Of a DNA stretch of 46,470 nt, positions 1 to 8,375 are shown piece by piece (within the stretch, counting starts at the first letter, position 1; the number at the start of each line of letters is the position of its first letter). The position numbers and the translations under genes are program-made. Under the pieces are notes generated by a model, which was not told the DNA's origin, searched no databases, and saw only the letters and a list, made by a program, of their open reading frames with translations. The stretch comes from a virus. The stretch covers positions 1 through 46,470 of IMG/VR virus record IMGVR_UViG_3300030389_004074. One strand, written 5' to 3'.

Positions 1-46
1 CTAATATCCGAAGATAAATTGAAAAAGCCGAAAGGCAGGAGATAAA
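1..46 (+). promoter_or_regulatory. Early leader with -10 box and GNRA mini-hairpin (promoter cut by window edge)
   Basis: A -10-like TAATAT lies at 2-7; its -35 would lie before the window. The matching copy at 45977-46005 shows the whole promoter. Bases 27-36 form GCC-GAAA-GGC, a three-pair stem with a GNRA loop, directly before the AGGAG ribosome binding site of the gene at 47. The same hairpin recurs at 46025-46034 and, with loop GGAA, before the minus-strand gene starting at 37533. Confidence 0.6.
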
Positions 47-487
47 ATGAAAGACTATGAAGAAAGAAAATACAAAGGCTATACCATTTGTATTGAATAT
101 CACGGGGAGACCCCTTTCAAAGACAGACGCATCTACGTCAAGGACAGCGAAGGTAACCGAGTAGAATATTTCATTCGTACTTATTTTTATGATTCTATAG
201 ACCAGGCTAAATGGGTCATAAATAGTGTCATAGAGGAAGCCGACTGGAATAATTATAAGAATAGAGAACTTGAATACAGCGACGTAGAGAGCTTCTTAGA
301 TCAGTACGATTACTACGGAAGTACTGGCTGGATTCTTGAAATCATGTCGGGTAACCTAGACTTAGAGCTTCTAAAGAGGGCTATGCTTAATCACAGGAAC
401 GGAAACCTTGAAGAGTGCCAGAGAGACATGGACGACCTCTTCTCTGACAAGAGGAACTATGACTACTGGAAGGAGAACGTAAAATGA
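47..487 (+). CDS. Hypothetical early protein, long allele (146 aa)
   Basis: I do not recognise this protein. It is soluble, rich in Tyr and acidic residues, with no signal peptide or membrane segment. AGGAG five bases before the ATG supports the start. Residues 1 to about 63 are nearly identical to the 69-residue protein at 46045..46254. This copy then carries about 77 extra codons, a Tyr/Asp-rich tail ending in YWKENVK, which the other lacks. It overlaps the next gene by ATGA, so the two are probably translationally coupled. It is the first gene of an early operon running to 2545. Confidence 0.8.
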   Translation: MKDYEERKYKGYTICIEYHGETPFKDRRIYVKDSEGNRVEYFIRTYFYDSIDQAKWVINSVIEEADWNNYKNRELEYSDVESFLDQYDYYGSTGWILEIMSGNLDLELLKRAMLNHRNGNLEECQRDMDDLFSDKRNYDYWKENVK

Positions 488-858
488 AGAAGACTAAGAT
501 CGTAAGAGAACCTAAGCCCTTTGATTGGGAAGACAACGGTAAATCATTTGCGGGCATGTTCTACGAGAACGAAAGATACGTCTACTATGACTACTATCCT
601 ATTGAGAAACGTGAACCGCAAAATCCCGAAAGATTCAGCTATAGCTTCGTAGACGAAAAGTACAACGACTATACGACCTTGGTCGTAACTCCGAAGATTC
701 TAGACCTCCACTGGAACGAGACTAGCTTATCTGACGAGGAGCTCTTAGAGTACATCGCCGTAGAGATTTTCAGAGAAGAGAACGAGAGTGCTAGGCAGAA
801 AAACAACGCTAGGAGAGCCGAGACGAGACTTAAGAGAAAAGCGGAAGGGGGAAGATAA
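484..858 (+). CDS. Hypothetical early protein (124 aa)
   Basis: Function not recognised. The first 80 residues are aromatic and acidic (many Tyr, Asp and Glu); the last 25 are strongly basic (ARRAETRLKRKAEGGR), which could bind nucleic acid, although that is inference. It starts at an ATGA overlap with the upstream gene. A second, truncated copy begins at 46251 and is almost identical after its first ten codons, so this gene is the conserved member of the repeated end. Confidence 0.8.
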   Translation: MKKTKIVREPKPFDWEDNGKSFAGMFYENERYVYYDYYPIEKREPQNPERFSYSFVDEKYNDYTTLVVTPKILDLHWNETSLSDEELLEYIAVEIFREENESARQKNNARRAETRLKRKAEGGR

Positions 859-1829
859 TGAATAAGATGATATTAGAGAAGCTTCTTCACGGACACAACC
901 TAATAAATAAGGACTTGAAGAAGACGAAGTTCACGGACCACTTTACGGCTGCTAACCACATGATACAGCCAGACGCAGAGGGTCCGATTAAGCCTGAGAA
1001 GATGTACTCCTATATGAGAGCGCTATCTCAAGGAATCTCGCAGTCGGCGAAGTTTTTTCTCCCGGTTTCCGACGAAGGCACCGATCTAACTTTGGACGAG
1101 AAGGACAAACTTTCTAAAGAGCTAGAGCTCTACATGCCCTACGACTCTATTTACGTACAGTACGAGAGTCCGGTTTCGGACGTAGTCTACAATCTCTGGG
1201 CCGTAGACTCGGGAGCGCAGACGGAGCCGGAAGGAAGTCCTTACGAGCACGAGGGACCGAAGTCCTGCGTGCAGGTAATGCTCATGCCATTTAGCCAGAA
1301 ATTCAAGAAGTTCTACATGGACTTCAACTGCTACTCTATAACCTGGCACAACGACGGCAGCTACACCTACTGGCTTAACGAGGAGAACCTATTCAGGGAT
1401 TGGATAGATACCTCCGCAACAGAAGGAGGCATGTACACTAACGAGAGTCTGAACAACTACATGGCTGTCTGCAACGAGATTCTCGTAGAGCTCAACCTGA
1501 GGCTACAGTTTCCGCAGATCACAGAGACTACGCAGAAGCCCGGGATAGAGCCAAGCCTAAGACCTAGCATAATCAATCCCAGAAAGTTCAAGTACTCTAC
1601 TCTCACGCAGAAACCTGCTTGGGAACATAAAGTTCTGAAAGTCAATATGTATGCGAACAAGGAGAATTCCAATAGGAACCTTGGCAACAGGACTGCCGGA
1701 ACCAAGCTGCATAGCGTAAGGAAGCACCTAAGACGTCTTCCCAACGGAAGGCACACTTTCGTCAAAGCGCATTTCAGAGGTAGTAGTGAAGTCGGTATCA
1801 TTACTAAGGACTATGAGGTGGCTAGATGA
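858..1829 (+). CDS. Hypothetical protein, possible AcrVA2-like fold (323 aa)
   Basis: The start overlaps the previous stop (TAATG) behind a GGGGGAAG ribosome binding site. The protein is soluble. Its last 45 residues run H-x3-HLRRLPNGRH, then FVKAHFRG, then G-x3-KDYEV. That pattern, a basic His/Arg stretch followed by a short beta-rich tail, resembles from memory the C-terminus of the AcrVA2 anti-CRISPR family, whose founding member is about 322 residues. A central segment (YDSIYVQY then YNLWAVD) could match the AcrVA2 core. The resemblance is by eye and weak; no CRISPR system is in view. The early operon position would suit a counter-defence protein. Confidence 0.75.
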   Translation: MNKMILEKLLHGHNLINKDLKKTKFTDHFTAANHMIQPDAEGPIKPEKMYSYMRALSQGISQSAKFFLPVSDEGTDLTLDEKDKLSKELELYMPYDSIYVQYESPVSDVVYNLWAVDSGAQTEPEGSPYEHEGPKSCVQVMLMPFSQKFKKFYMDFNCYSITWHNDGSYTYWLNEENLFRDWIDTSATEGGMYTNESLNNYMAVCNEILVELNLRLQFPQITETTQKPGIEPSLRPSIINPRKFKYSTLTQKPAWEHKVLKVNMYANKENSNRNLGNRTAGTKLHSVRKHLRRLPNGRHTFVKAHFRGSSEVGIITKDYEVAR

Positions 1830-2257
1830 GTGCCTGGCTATGCAGCGCTGAGCACATAGCGGAGATCGTCAGGCATACCGGAAATATTATGGGAGAAGAA
1901 GCGGGAGCCCGGGGAGTGAACCCGGTAACCAAACAGCCCTACAGATACGGCGCAAAGGTTCTAGCGGAAATCCTAGCTAGGGAAAACCTCAGATCGCTAA
2001 TGGCGAGATACCCGGAACACTACAAGGGCTGCAAGGACTTCACCGAGTACTTCGCGGACTGCAGAAGCAAGGCTAAGGGAAAGACAAGAGTCTCCACGGA
2101 AGAGCTGGTAGGTCTCCTAAGGTCTTACAGGTACCAATCATGTGAGCATGAGGAATGGATATTCTCTGACGCCTACTGGATTACTAGGCGAATGCTTGAT
2201 AACAGATACAAAACCCTAGTTCCCACCGAGCTATGGTCCTACGAGGGCGAGGAATGA
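1826..2257 (+). CDS. Conserved phage hypothetical protein (143 aa)
   Basis: No known function. The segments YGAKVLAEILARENLRSL, LRSYRYQSCEHEEW and the aromatic tail resemble a family I have seen in many phages and plasmids (a Tyr-Gln-x-Cys-Glu-His-x3-Trp core), never assigned a role to my knowledge. The start is the ATGA overlap with the preceding gene, with GAGGTGG upstream. It sits mid-operon among unknown early genes. Confidence 0.8.
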   Translation: MSAWLCSAEHIAEIVRHTGNIMGEEAGARGVNPVTKQPYRYGAKVLAEILARENLRSLMARYPEHYKGCKDFTEYFADCRSKAKGKTRVSTEELVGLLRSYRYQSCEHEEWIFSDAYWITRRMLDNRYKTLVPTELWSYEGEE

Positions 2258-2397
2258 ACGATAAAGATAAGACGCTCTTCCGGATAATAAAGGAACTTGA
2301 GCTCATAATAGAGAACGACGCCAGATACAAGCGGAACAATCTTGACGCCGTCCTCAACTTCTGCAGAGACATAAACGGAGTTGAAGAAAATGGATAA
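2254..2397 (+). CDS. Small hypothetical protein (47 aa)
   Basis: A 47-residue reading frame starts at an ATGA overlap with the upstream gene behind GAGG and ends eight bases into the next gene. The protein is mostly charged helix (LFRIIKELELIIENDARYK). Tight packing between two genes on the same strand is the main reason to call it. Function unknown. Confidence 0.6.
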   Translation: MNDKDKTLFRIIKELELIIENDARYKRNNLDAVLNFCRDINGVEENG

Positions 2398-2545
2398 CGA
2401 CATAACGGACAACGAGAGGAAGATACTCTACCAGGCGCTTAGCTTCGTAATGGACGACCCGAACGCCGTTTCCGATCTTAACCAGATACTAGAGGTCCAG
2501 ATAACTGAATTGGACATAAAGCTTCTGCTACTCAAACTTAAGTAA
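2390..2545 (+). CDS. Small hypothetical protein (51 aa)
   Basis: A 51-residue frame overlaps the preceding gene by eight bases and is the last gene of the early operon. Its sequence suggests a helical protein with a leucine-rich end (LDIKLLLLKLK). No motif is recognised. Support comes from coupling and codon use like its neighbours (AGG/AGA, ATA, CTA). Confidence 0.55.
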   Translation: MDNDITDNERKILYQALSFVMDDPNAVSDLNQILEVQITELDIKLLLLKLK

Positions 2546-2567
2546 CGACTAAAGGTCACCCACAAGA

Positions 2568-2615
2568 CTTACCTCAGCGGGTAAGATTGTTTATTATTCC
2601 GTAAAAGGTTATATT
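2568..2615 (+). promoter_or_regulatory. Promoter of the structural operon with operator-like motif and small hairpin
   Basis: TTGTTT (2587-2592), a 17-base spacer and TATATT (2610-2615) make a sigma70-like promoter 22 bases before the terminase gene. The spacer contains TTATTCCGTAAAAGG, a variant of the motif in the other main promoters. Upstream, CTTACC-TCAGCG-GGTAAG (2568-2585) is a six-pair hairpin followed by a T-rich stretch, possibly a weak terminator for the early operon. Confidence 0.55.
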
Positions 2616-2636
2616 ACCGAGAAAATCTGGGAATTA

Positions 2637-3131
2637 ATGAGCAAAAAAACACAGAAGAAAAAACTAACGCAAGACCTCAAAGAGAAAACAAAGCATAACG
2701 TAGCTAAATCAACGCTTTACAGAGTAGCCAACAAGGATAACTGGCGTCTTGAAAAAGAAAGATTCCAGCAGGAATACCTACTCACTATAGACCGCCAGAG
2801 AATAAAGAACCTAGCAGAGGAATCCAAGAGGTTTGACAATACCAGTCTCACTTTGGCTAGGGCACTGATTCAGACCATAGGCGCGAACATAAGAAAGAAT
2901 ACCGAAGACATGAACGCCGGGAAGAAGTCGCTGCAGCCGACTCAGGTAAATGCCTTGGCTAACGCAGCACTCTCCACACAGAAACTAGCCAAGATCGCGC
3001 TAGGCGAGACAACCGAAAAGGTAGAACTGAATGGAAATATCACAGAAGAAACAGCCTTCCGAGAGGCTATGGAACTGCTTGACGAAGTTGCAAGAGGAAA
3101 GCAACAAGCAGACGATAGCGCTGTACACTAA
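2637..3131 (+). CDS. terS: Terminase small subunit
   Basis: Position directly before the large subunit and its composition identify it: a basic N-terminus with a helix-turn-helix-like segment (VAKSTLYRVANKDNW, residues 22-36), then long helices suited to oligomerisation. Small terminases bind the packaging site and hand DNA to the large subunit. 164 residues is usual. GGGA upstream serves as ribosome binding site. Its 3' end overlaps the large-subunit frame by about 100 bases. The family assignment rests more on context than on sequence. Confidence 0.75.
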   Translation: MSKKTQKKKLTQDLKEKTKHNVAKSTLYRVANKDNWRLEKERFQQEYLLTIDRQRIKNLAEESKRFDNTSLTLARALIQTIGANIRKNTEDMNAGKKSLQPTQVNALANAALSTQKLAKIALGETTEKVELNGNITEETAFREAMELLDEVARGKQQADDSAVH

Positions 3132-4329
3132 CTGGCTAAAGACGGCCCGAGACAAGCAGATTGCCCCCGACGAGGAATACTACATCTGGTTAATACTAGC
3201 CGGAAGAGGTTGGGGAAAGACGAGGACCGGTGCACAGGACATAGCTCTCTACGCCCTCAGGAATCCCGGAAGTAACTGCGCAGTAGTTGCCCCGACCCAC
3301 GGAGACCTAAGAAGAGTTTGCTTCGGCGGCCCGTCCGGACTGCTCTCAATCATTCCCAAAGAGTGTTTCTCTAGATCGGCTTACAAGGGCTACTCATCAT
3401 CTACCTCGGAGATAAGACTGCAGAACGGGTCCAAGATTTCAGGATTCGCCGCGCAAGAGCCGGACAGACTCAGGGGACCGCAGTTCCACAGAGCTTGGTG
3501 TGACGAGTTAGCCGCATGGAGATACCCGGAGACCTTTGACCAGCTTATGTTTGGACTTAGGCTAGGAGACAAGCCGCAGTGCGTAATCACGACCACGCCG
3601 AAGCCCTCCAAGATAATCAAGTCTCTTATGGAAAGGGAAGACTGTTTCGTGACCAGAGGGAATACATTTGAGAACGAGGGCAATCTAGCGGAAAGCGCAT
3701 TGACCATGCTCAAGGAGAGGTACGAGGGAACTACTCTAGGAAGGCAAGAGCTCTACGCCGAGATAGTAGATAACGTAGAGGGAGCGCTCTGGACTAGCCA
3801 GATGATAGAGGAGTCCCGGATTCATGACGAGAGAGAGCTTACTCAGATAATAGTAGCTATAGACCCGGCAGTCACGGCAAACGCGAATTCCGACGAGACC
3901 GGGATAATCGTAGTCGGTAAAGATGCCCATAATTATTTCTACGTTCTTGAAGACCTTTCCGGTAGGTATTCTGCAGATAAATGGGGTAGAATGGCTATCA
4001 AGGCTTTCTATGAGTGGGAAGCCGACAGAATAGTTGCTGAGGTAAACAATGGAGGCGACCTGGTGGAAAGACTTCTAAGAAGTATAGACAGCGATATACC
4101 TTATAGGTCAGTTCACGCAACTAGAGGCAAGCTCGTAAGGGCAGAGCCAATAGCTGCGCTCTATGAACAGAGAAGAGTACACCACGTCGGAATGTTTCCG
4201 GAGTTAGAAGCGCAGATGTGCAGCTATGTAGGTGATATTAAAAGCAGTCCCGATAGATTGGACGCGCTTGTCTGGGGCATGACCGAGCTAAGCAAGTCAA
4301 GGGGCAGAGTAGACTGGAGAATAAGTTAA
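3031..4329 (+). CDS. terL: Terminase large subunit, ATPase-nuclease
   Basis: This is the packaging motor. Walker A is GRGWGKT (near residue 58), Walker B is RAWCDE (near residue 152), and the TTTPKP motif is near residue 184. The RNase H-like nuclease shows its acidic residues in VAIDPA (near 275), AEVNNGGD (near 335) and SPDRLDAL (near 412). Length (432 aa) is typical. The annotated ATG lies well inside the small-subunit gene, with AAGG nine bases upstream; TTG codons at 3079 and 3088 are alternative starts, because homologues usually begin nearer the YTNWLKTA segment. Confidence 0.93.
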   Translation: MEISQKKQPSERLWNCLTKLQEESNKQTIALYTNWLKTARDKQIAPDEEYYIWLILAGRGWGKTRTGAQDIALYALRNPGSNCAVVAPTHGDLRRVCFGGPSGLLSIIPKECFSRSAYKGYSSSTSEIRLQNGSKISGFAAQEPDRLRGPQFHRAWCDELAAWRYPETFDQLMFGLRLGDKPQCVITTTPKPSKIIKSLMEREDCFVTRGNTFENEGNLAESALTMLKERYEGTTLGRQELYAEIVDNVEGALWTSQMIEESRIHDERELTQIIVAIDPAVTANANSDETGIIVVGKDAHNYFYVLEDLSGRYSADKWGRMAIKAFYEWEADRIVAEVNNGGDLVERLLRSIDSDIPYRSVHATRGKLVRAEPIAALYEQRRVHHVGMFPELEAQMCSYVGDIKSSPDRLDALVWGMTELSKSRGRVDWRIS

Positions 4330-6458
4330 TGGCTTTACTAGACGACATCAGAAGCTTCTTTGGAAACGCCGAGACCAAGCTAGAGAATAGCAACATGGTC
4401 GGATACTTCGGCGTAAGTTCCGGGAGCGCAAAAAACTACAAGTACCAAGACCTAGCAAAGGAAGGATACCTAAAGAACGCTATCGTCTACAGATGCGTGA
4501 ACGAGATAAGCAAGGGTGCCGGGAGCGTAAGCTACATGGTCAAGAACGGAGACATGCAGGTTGAGAACCACCCTCTCATTGATCTTCTAGACAGACCTAA
4601 CCCGCTGCAGTCCAATACAGAGTTTTTCAACAGCCTCTTCGGATTCCTTCTTCTCAGCGGAAACGCCTACATTCTCAAGATAGGAAGCGACGTGGGAACG
4701 CCCAGAGAGCTACATCTCCTAAGACCCGACAGAGTGAACATCAAGGGAGCGGGAAAGCCGATACCGGACAGATACGAGTATATGGTAAACGGAAGAATAC
4801 AGAACATATTCCCTATTGACCCGGATACCGGGAACTCCGAGCTTAAGCACATCAAGCTCTGGAATCCACTAGACGACTACTACGGACTCTCGCCATTACA
4901 GGCAGCGGCGGAAGAGGTGGACCAGCACAATCTAAGCAGTCAGCACAACATCAACCTCCTAAACAACGGTGCGAGACCTAGCGGCGCGGTGGTCTTCAAG
5001 CCTAAAGACGACCAAGGTTTCAGCGTAAATCTTTCCGAATCGCAGAGGCAGCAGCTTCTCACCGATCTTAACAACAGGTTCGCCGGTTCACAGAACGCGG
5101 GCAGACCGATGCTTCTGGAAGGGGACTTTGACTGGAAGGAAATGGGACTTAGTCCAAAGGACATGGACTTCATAAACCTTAAGCACATGAGCGCTACAGA
5201 TATCGCGCTGTGCTTTGGCGTGCCTAACCAACTAGTAGGTGTCCCAGACAGCCAGACCTACAGCAACGTAGCCGAGGCAAGGCTTGCTCTCTACGAGGAG
5301 ACAATTATCCCGCACTTAAAGCTAATACAGTCCGACCTCAATGAGTGGCTCGTGCCTATGTTCTCAGACGAACTTGAGTTCTGCTACGACTTTGAGGCCA
5401 TACCTGCTCTTGCCGAGAGAAAGAGAAAGACCTACGAGAACATTACTAGCGCAGTAAACACAGGAATAATGACGAGGAACGAGGCTAGAGAAGTCATTGG
5501 TTTAAGTCCGGTAGAGGGTGGAGACGAGATATACATAAACGCGGCTCTAATGCCTATAGGCTCGCCGATAGTCCCGGAGCCGGAAGACCCGATAAACGAA
5601 GAGGACAAGGAAGAGTACGATCTTCCTCTATTTGAGGACGAGGAGTGGCTGGACGAGGAGATTACACTGGAAGAGGGTAAGGACGAACTTACCAACTTCC
5701 CGAACAAGGGCGACAACAAGAAGGTCTCGCTAAGAAACTCGGAATACCCGCAGTTTGACTACGACTTCGCTAAGAACGTGAAGGAGGTCGGAGTCGGCAA
5801 GCAGATTTGGAAGGCTGGTGGAAACATAAGAGGCAACGAGGCTTTCATGCTCTGGGGAAGGGCGAGAGAGGGCTCGGAGTCACCGGCTGTTATAAAGTGG
5901 ATAAAGGAAAGGGAAGCCTGGGCTGCTAGGCACAGCGTCGTGGACGGAAACCAGTTCGTGGGCGGCAAGGAGCCCAACATGTCTAACGTAGCCGGAGTAG
6001 TTGCGCTCATGAAGTGGGGAGTGGTAAATCCTAAACTCGGACAGCAGGGAATGAAGGACGTAATCCTAGAACTGACCAAGAAGCTAGAGGGAAGAAAAGA
6101 CCCAGACGATAAAGGTCTAGAGATAGAGGAGATATACGCCGACGTAGTAGAGGACGAGAAGCAGGTCTCCGAGAAGGTAAAGGCCGCATTGAAGAAAAAG
6201 GTGGACGACCACAACGAGAAGTACGGAGACGACCCGAAAAAACGTGCGACTCTGAGAACGCTAGAGGCAGTTTTCAGGAGGGGAATAGGCGCTTACAACA
6301 CGAACCCGGGAAGCGTGCGACCTAGGGTAAGTGGACCCGACCAGTGGGCTTACGCTCGCGTGAATAGCTATATGGCGGCTCTCAGGACTGGAAGATTTCA
6401 AGGCGGAAAACATGACACAGACCTATTCCCAAAAGGACACCCTCTCTCTTCTAAGTAA
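4329..6458 (+). CDS. Portal protein, HK97 family, with long C-terminal extension
   Basis: Residues 1 to about 410 are an HK97-type portal: YRCVNEISKGAGS near the start, the LLRPDRV segment, YYGLSPLQAA, and the conserved FGVPNQLVGVPDSQTYSN stretch. Portals form the dodecameric ring at the capsid vertex. About 300 further residues follow: an acidic linker (roughly 412-465) and a domain with two blocks, AFMLWGRAREGSESP and KKRATLRTLEAVFRRG with GKHDTDLFPKGHPLS at the end. I associate the latter with a domain of unknown function (DUF5824-like) found beside phage head genes. At 709 aa it is far longer than the usual 400-450. TAATG couples it to the terminase; its end overlaps the next gene by 47 bases. 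Confidence 0.9.
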   Translation: MALLDDIRSFFGNAETKLENSNMVGYFGVSSGSAKNYKYQDLAKEGYLKNAIVYRCVNEISKGAGSVSYMVKNGDMQVENHPLIDLLDRPNPLQSNTEFFNSLFGFLLLSGNAYILKIGSDVGTPRELHLLRPDRVNIKGAGKPIPDRYEYMVNGRIQNIFPIDPDTGNSELKHIKLWNPLDDYYGLSPLQAAAEEVDQHNLSSQHNINLLNNGARPSGAVVFKPKDDQGFSVNLSESQRQQLLTDLNNRFAGSQNAGRPMLLEGDFDWKEMGLSPKDMDFINLKHMSATDIALCFGVPNQLVGVPDSQTYSNVAEARLALYEETIIPHLKLIQSDLNEWLVPMFSDELEFCYDFEAIPALAERKRKTYENITSAVNTGIMTRNEAREVIGLSPVEGGDEIYINAALMPIGSPIVPEPEDPINEEDKEEYDLPLFEDEEWLDEEITLEEGKDELTNFPNKGDNKKVSLRNSEYPQFDYDFAKNVKEVGVGKQIWKAGGNIRGNEAFMLWGRAREGSESPAVIKWIKEREAWAARHSVVDGNQFVGGKEPNMSNVAGVVALMKWGVVNPKLGQQGMKDVILELTKKLEGRKDPDDKGLEIEEIYADVVEDEKQVSEKVKAALKKKVDDHNEKYGDDPKKRATLRTLEAVFRRGIGAYNTNPGSVRPRVSGPDQWAYARVNSYMAALRTGRFQGGKHDTDLFPKGHPLSSK

Positions 6459-7257
6459 AGAGCTCGCAACCTTCAAGCGCGGAAGGGTATCCGTGGCTCA
6501 GGAGATCAGGAGACAGACAAATTTTAGGAAGAGGTACGAGTCCTTCATAAACAGGAGGCTTAGAACAGTCTTCAATAGGTTTCTGAACACGACTCTTTTT
6601 CTCTACCGGGAGACTGGAGTCTTCACGCCGGAGACAGCCAGTAACAGACTGCTGGAAGAGCTCAGTCCAACGCTGCTTTCCTTCTACAGAAGGGTATTCC
6701 TCGCGGTCTACGAGGCTAACGAGGGTTACTACGACAGATTCAGAAAGGACGACGCCTTGGTGTTTGGCAGGAACACCGACATAGAGTTGTTGGTAAACGA
6801 GTATTTCAGAACGAAGACCCTCATACTATCCGGGATAGCGCAGAGGCAGGCTAACGCAATCCAGAGAGAGATAAGAAGGCTCAGGGCGCAAGAGCTCACA
6901 CTCCCGGAGATCGCTAGGGGCATAAGCGAGAAGTTTAGTGTCATATTCAGGAACCGGGCGGCGCTCATAGCCAGAACCGAGACCCACAACGTGGCGTCCT
7001 TCGCGAATCACAAGTACCACTTGAACGTTGCCGACAACCTCGGCATAAACATGAAAAAGCGCTGGTGTGCAGTAGCAGACGGCAGAACTAGGTCTTTCCA
7101 CGCAGACGCGAACGGGCAGACCGTTAACATGGACGGTGACTTCATAGTGGGCGGAGTGCCCATGAAGCACGCCGGAGACCCTGCGGGCGGGGCTAAGAAC
7201 GTCATAAACTGTCGTTGCGTAATTTTGTACGTAGACGAAAATGATGTTGTCACGTAA
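6412..7257 (+). CDS. MuF-like minor head protein
   Basis: The C-terminal 110 residues match the phage Mu F / SPP1 gp7 domain: ALIARTETHNVASF, then WCAVADGRTRSFHADANG, then GGVPMKHAGDP and NVINCRCVI. These proteins sit inside the capsid near the portal and help assembly or DNA injection. The N-terminal 170 residues are helical and basic. 281 residues is normal. It overlaps the portal gene in another frame by 47 bases. No toxin domain is fused. Confidence 0.9.
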   Translation: MTQTYSQKDTLSLLSKELATFKRGRVSVAQEIRRQTNFRKRYESFINRRLRTVFNRFLNTTLFLYRETGVFTPETASNRLLEELSPTLLSFYRRVFLAVYEANEGYYDRFRKDDALVFGRNTDIELLVNEYFRTKTLILSGIAQRQANAIQREIRRLRAQELTLPEIARGISEKFSVIFRNRAALIARTETHNVASFANHKYHLNVADNLGINMKKRWCAVADGRTRSFHADANGQTVNMDGDFIVGGVPMKHAGDPAGGAKNVINCRCVILYVDENDVVT

Positions 7258-7283
7258 GCCCTTATAATTATATAATCAGGAAA

Positions 7284-8363
7284 ATGCCGATACCGAAACC
7301 AAAGAACAGCGAAAGTAGACAGGCATTTATGAGTAGATGTTTAGGAGATAGCACCATGGTAGATGAGTACAATCCACAACAAAGAATGGCTATCTGTGCA
7401 AACGCATACGAGGACTCCAAAGGGGGCGATGAGGAAAAGGAAGAGTTAAGACGTGACGTCTTTACCACACAGGCGGAAGCCGAAAGGAGAGCGGACGAGA
7501 TCGGCTGCTCCGGGTTCCACCAGCACGAGGAGAACGGCGAGACCGTCTTCATGCCATGTTCCTCGCACGACGCCTACATAGCAGCGGAAGGAAGAGACGT
7601 TTCCGGTTACGGTTACGATAAGGATAAGAGAAAGAAGAAGCCAAAGAAGAAGTCAGATTGCGACTGCGATGAGGAGAAAGAGTACGAAGCCTTCGTTGAG
7701 ATAGCCGCCGAGCTCAAAATGGAAGATGATAACGACGAGGAAGATCAAGGAGTCTTTGAAGGTTACGGTTCGGTTTTTGACAATACAGATTTAGGAAACG
7801 ACGTCATAAGAAAGGGCGCATTCCAAAAGAGCTTACGACGTAAGGGTCCTAAGGGCATAAAACTGTTATATCAGCATAAGTCAGACATGCCTATCGGCGT
7901 GTTTGAGAAAATTACTGAGGACGACAAGGGTCTTTACGTCAAAGGACAACTGGCACTGCAGACCCAAGCAGGAAGAGAAGCGTACGAATTGATGAAAATG
8001 GGCGCGCTCTCCGGTCTATCAATAGGTTTCAGAACCAACGAAAAAGGATATCACTATGACAAGCGAACAAAGAAGCGAATCATAGAGGACGTAGAACTTA
8101 TGGAAGTATCTCTCGTGACCTTCCCCATGAACCCTAGAGCGCAAGTGGACATGGTGAAGTCAGAGGATATCACGATAAGAGAATGGGAAAACGGAATGCG
8201 AGATGCTTTCAATCTTTCTCGTTCAGAGGCAAAGGTAGCGGCAAAAGCCGTACACCATGCGTTTGAAGAAAAAAGGTCTGACGAGATGTTAGAAGACTTA
8301 TCAGATAGCGCAGAATTGGTAGACGCCATAAGAAACTTAACTAAAACCCTAAAATCTATATAG
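7284..8363 (+). CDS. HK97-family prohead protease with N-terminal accessory domain
   Basis: Residues from about 155 to 300 form a U35-type prohead protease: FEGYGSVFDNTDLGNDVI, then LLYQHKSDMPIGVF (probable catalytic His), then GALSGLSIGFRT (probable catalytic Ser) and EVSLVTFPMNPRA. It matures the capsid by cutting scaffold segments. An unusual first 120 residues contain MPIPKPKNSESRQAFMSRC and a Cys/His-bearing segment, followed by a Lys-rich linker (KKKPKKKSDCDCDEEK). The former recurs in marine phage head proteins in my memory but has no known role. Confidence 0.92.
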   Translation: MPIPKPKNSESRQAFMSRCLGDSTMVDEYNPQQRMAICANAYEDSKGGDEEKEELRRDVFTTQAEAERRADEIGCSGFHQHEENGETVFMPCSSHDAYIAAEGRDVSGYGYDKDKRKKKPKKKSDCDCDEEKEYEAFVEIAAELKMEDDNDEEDQGVFEGYGSVFDNTDLGNDVIRKGAFQKSLRRKGPKGIKLLYQHKSDMPIGVFEKITEDDKGLYVKGQLALQTQAGREAYELMKMGALSGLSIGFRTNEKGYHYDKRTKKRIIEDVELMEVSLVTFPMNPRAQVDMVKSEDITIREWENGMRDAFNLSRSEAKVAAKAVHHAFEEKRSDEMLEDLSDSAELVDAIRNLTKTLKSI

Positions 8364-8375
8364 CGAGGTAAAACT

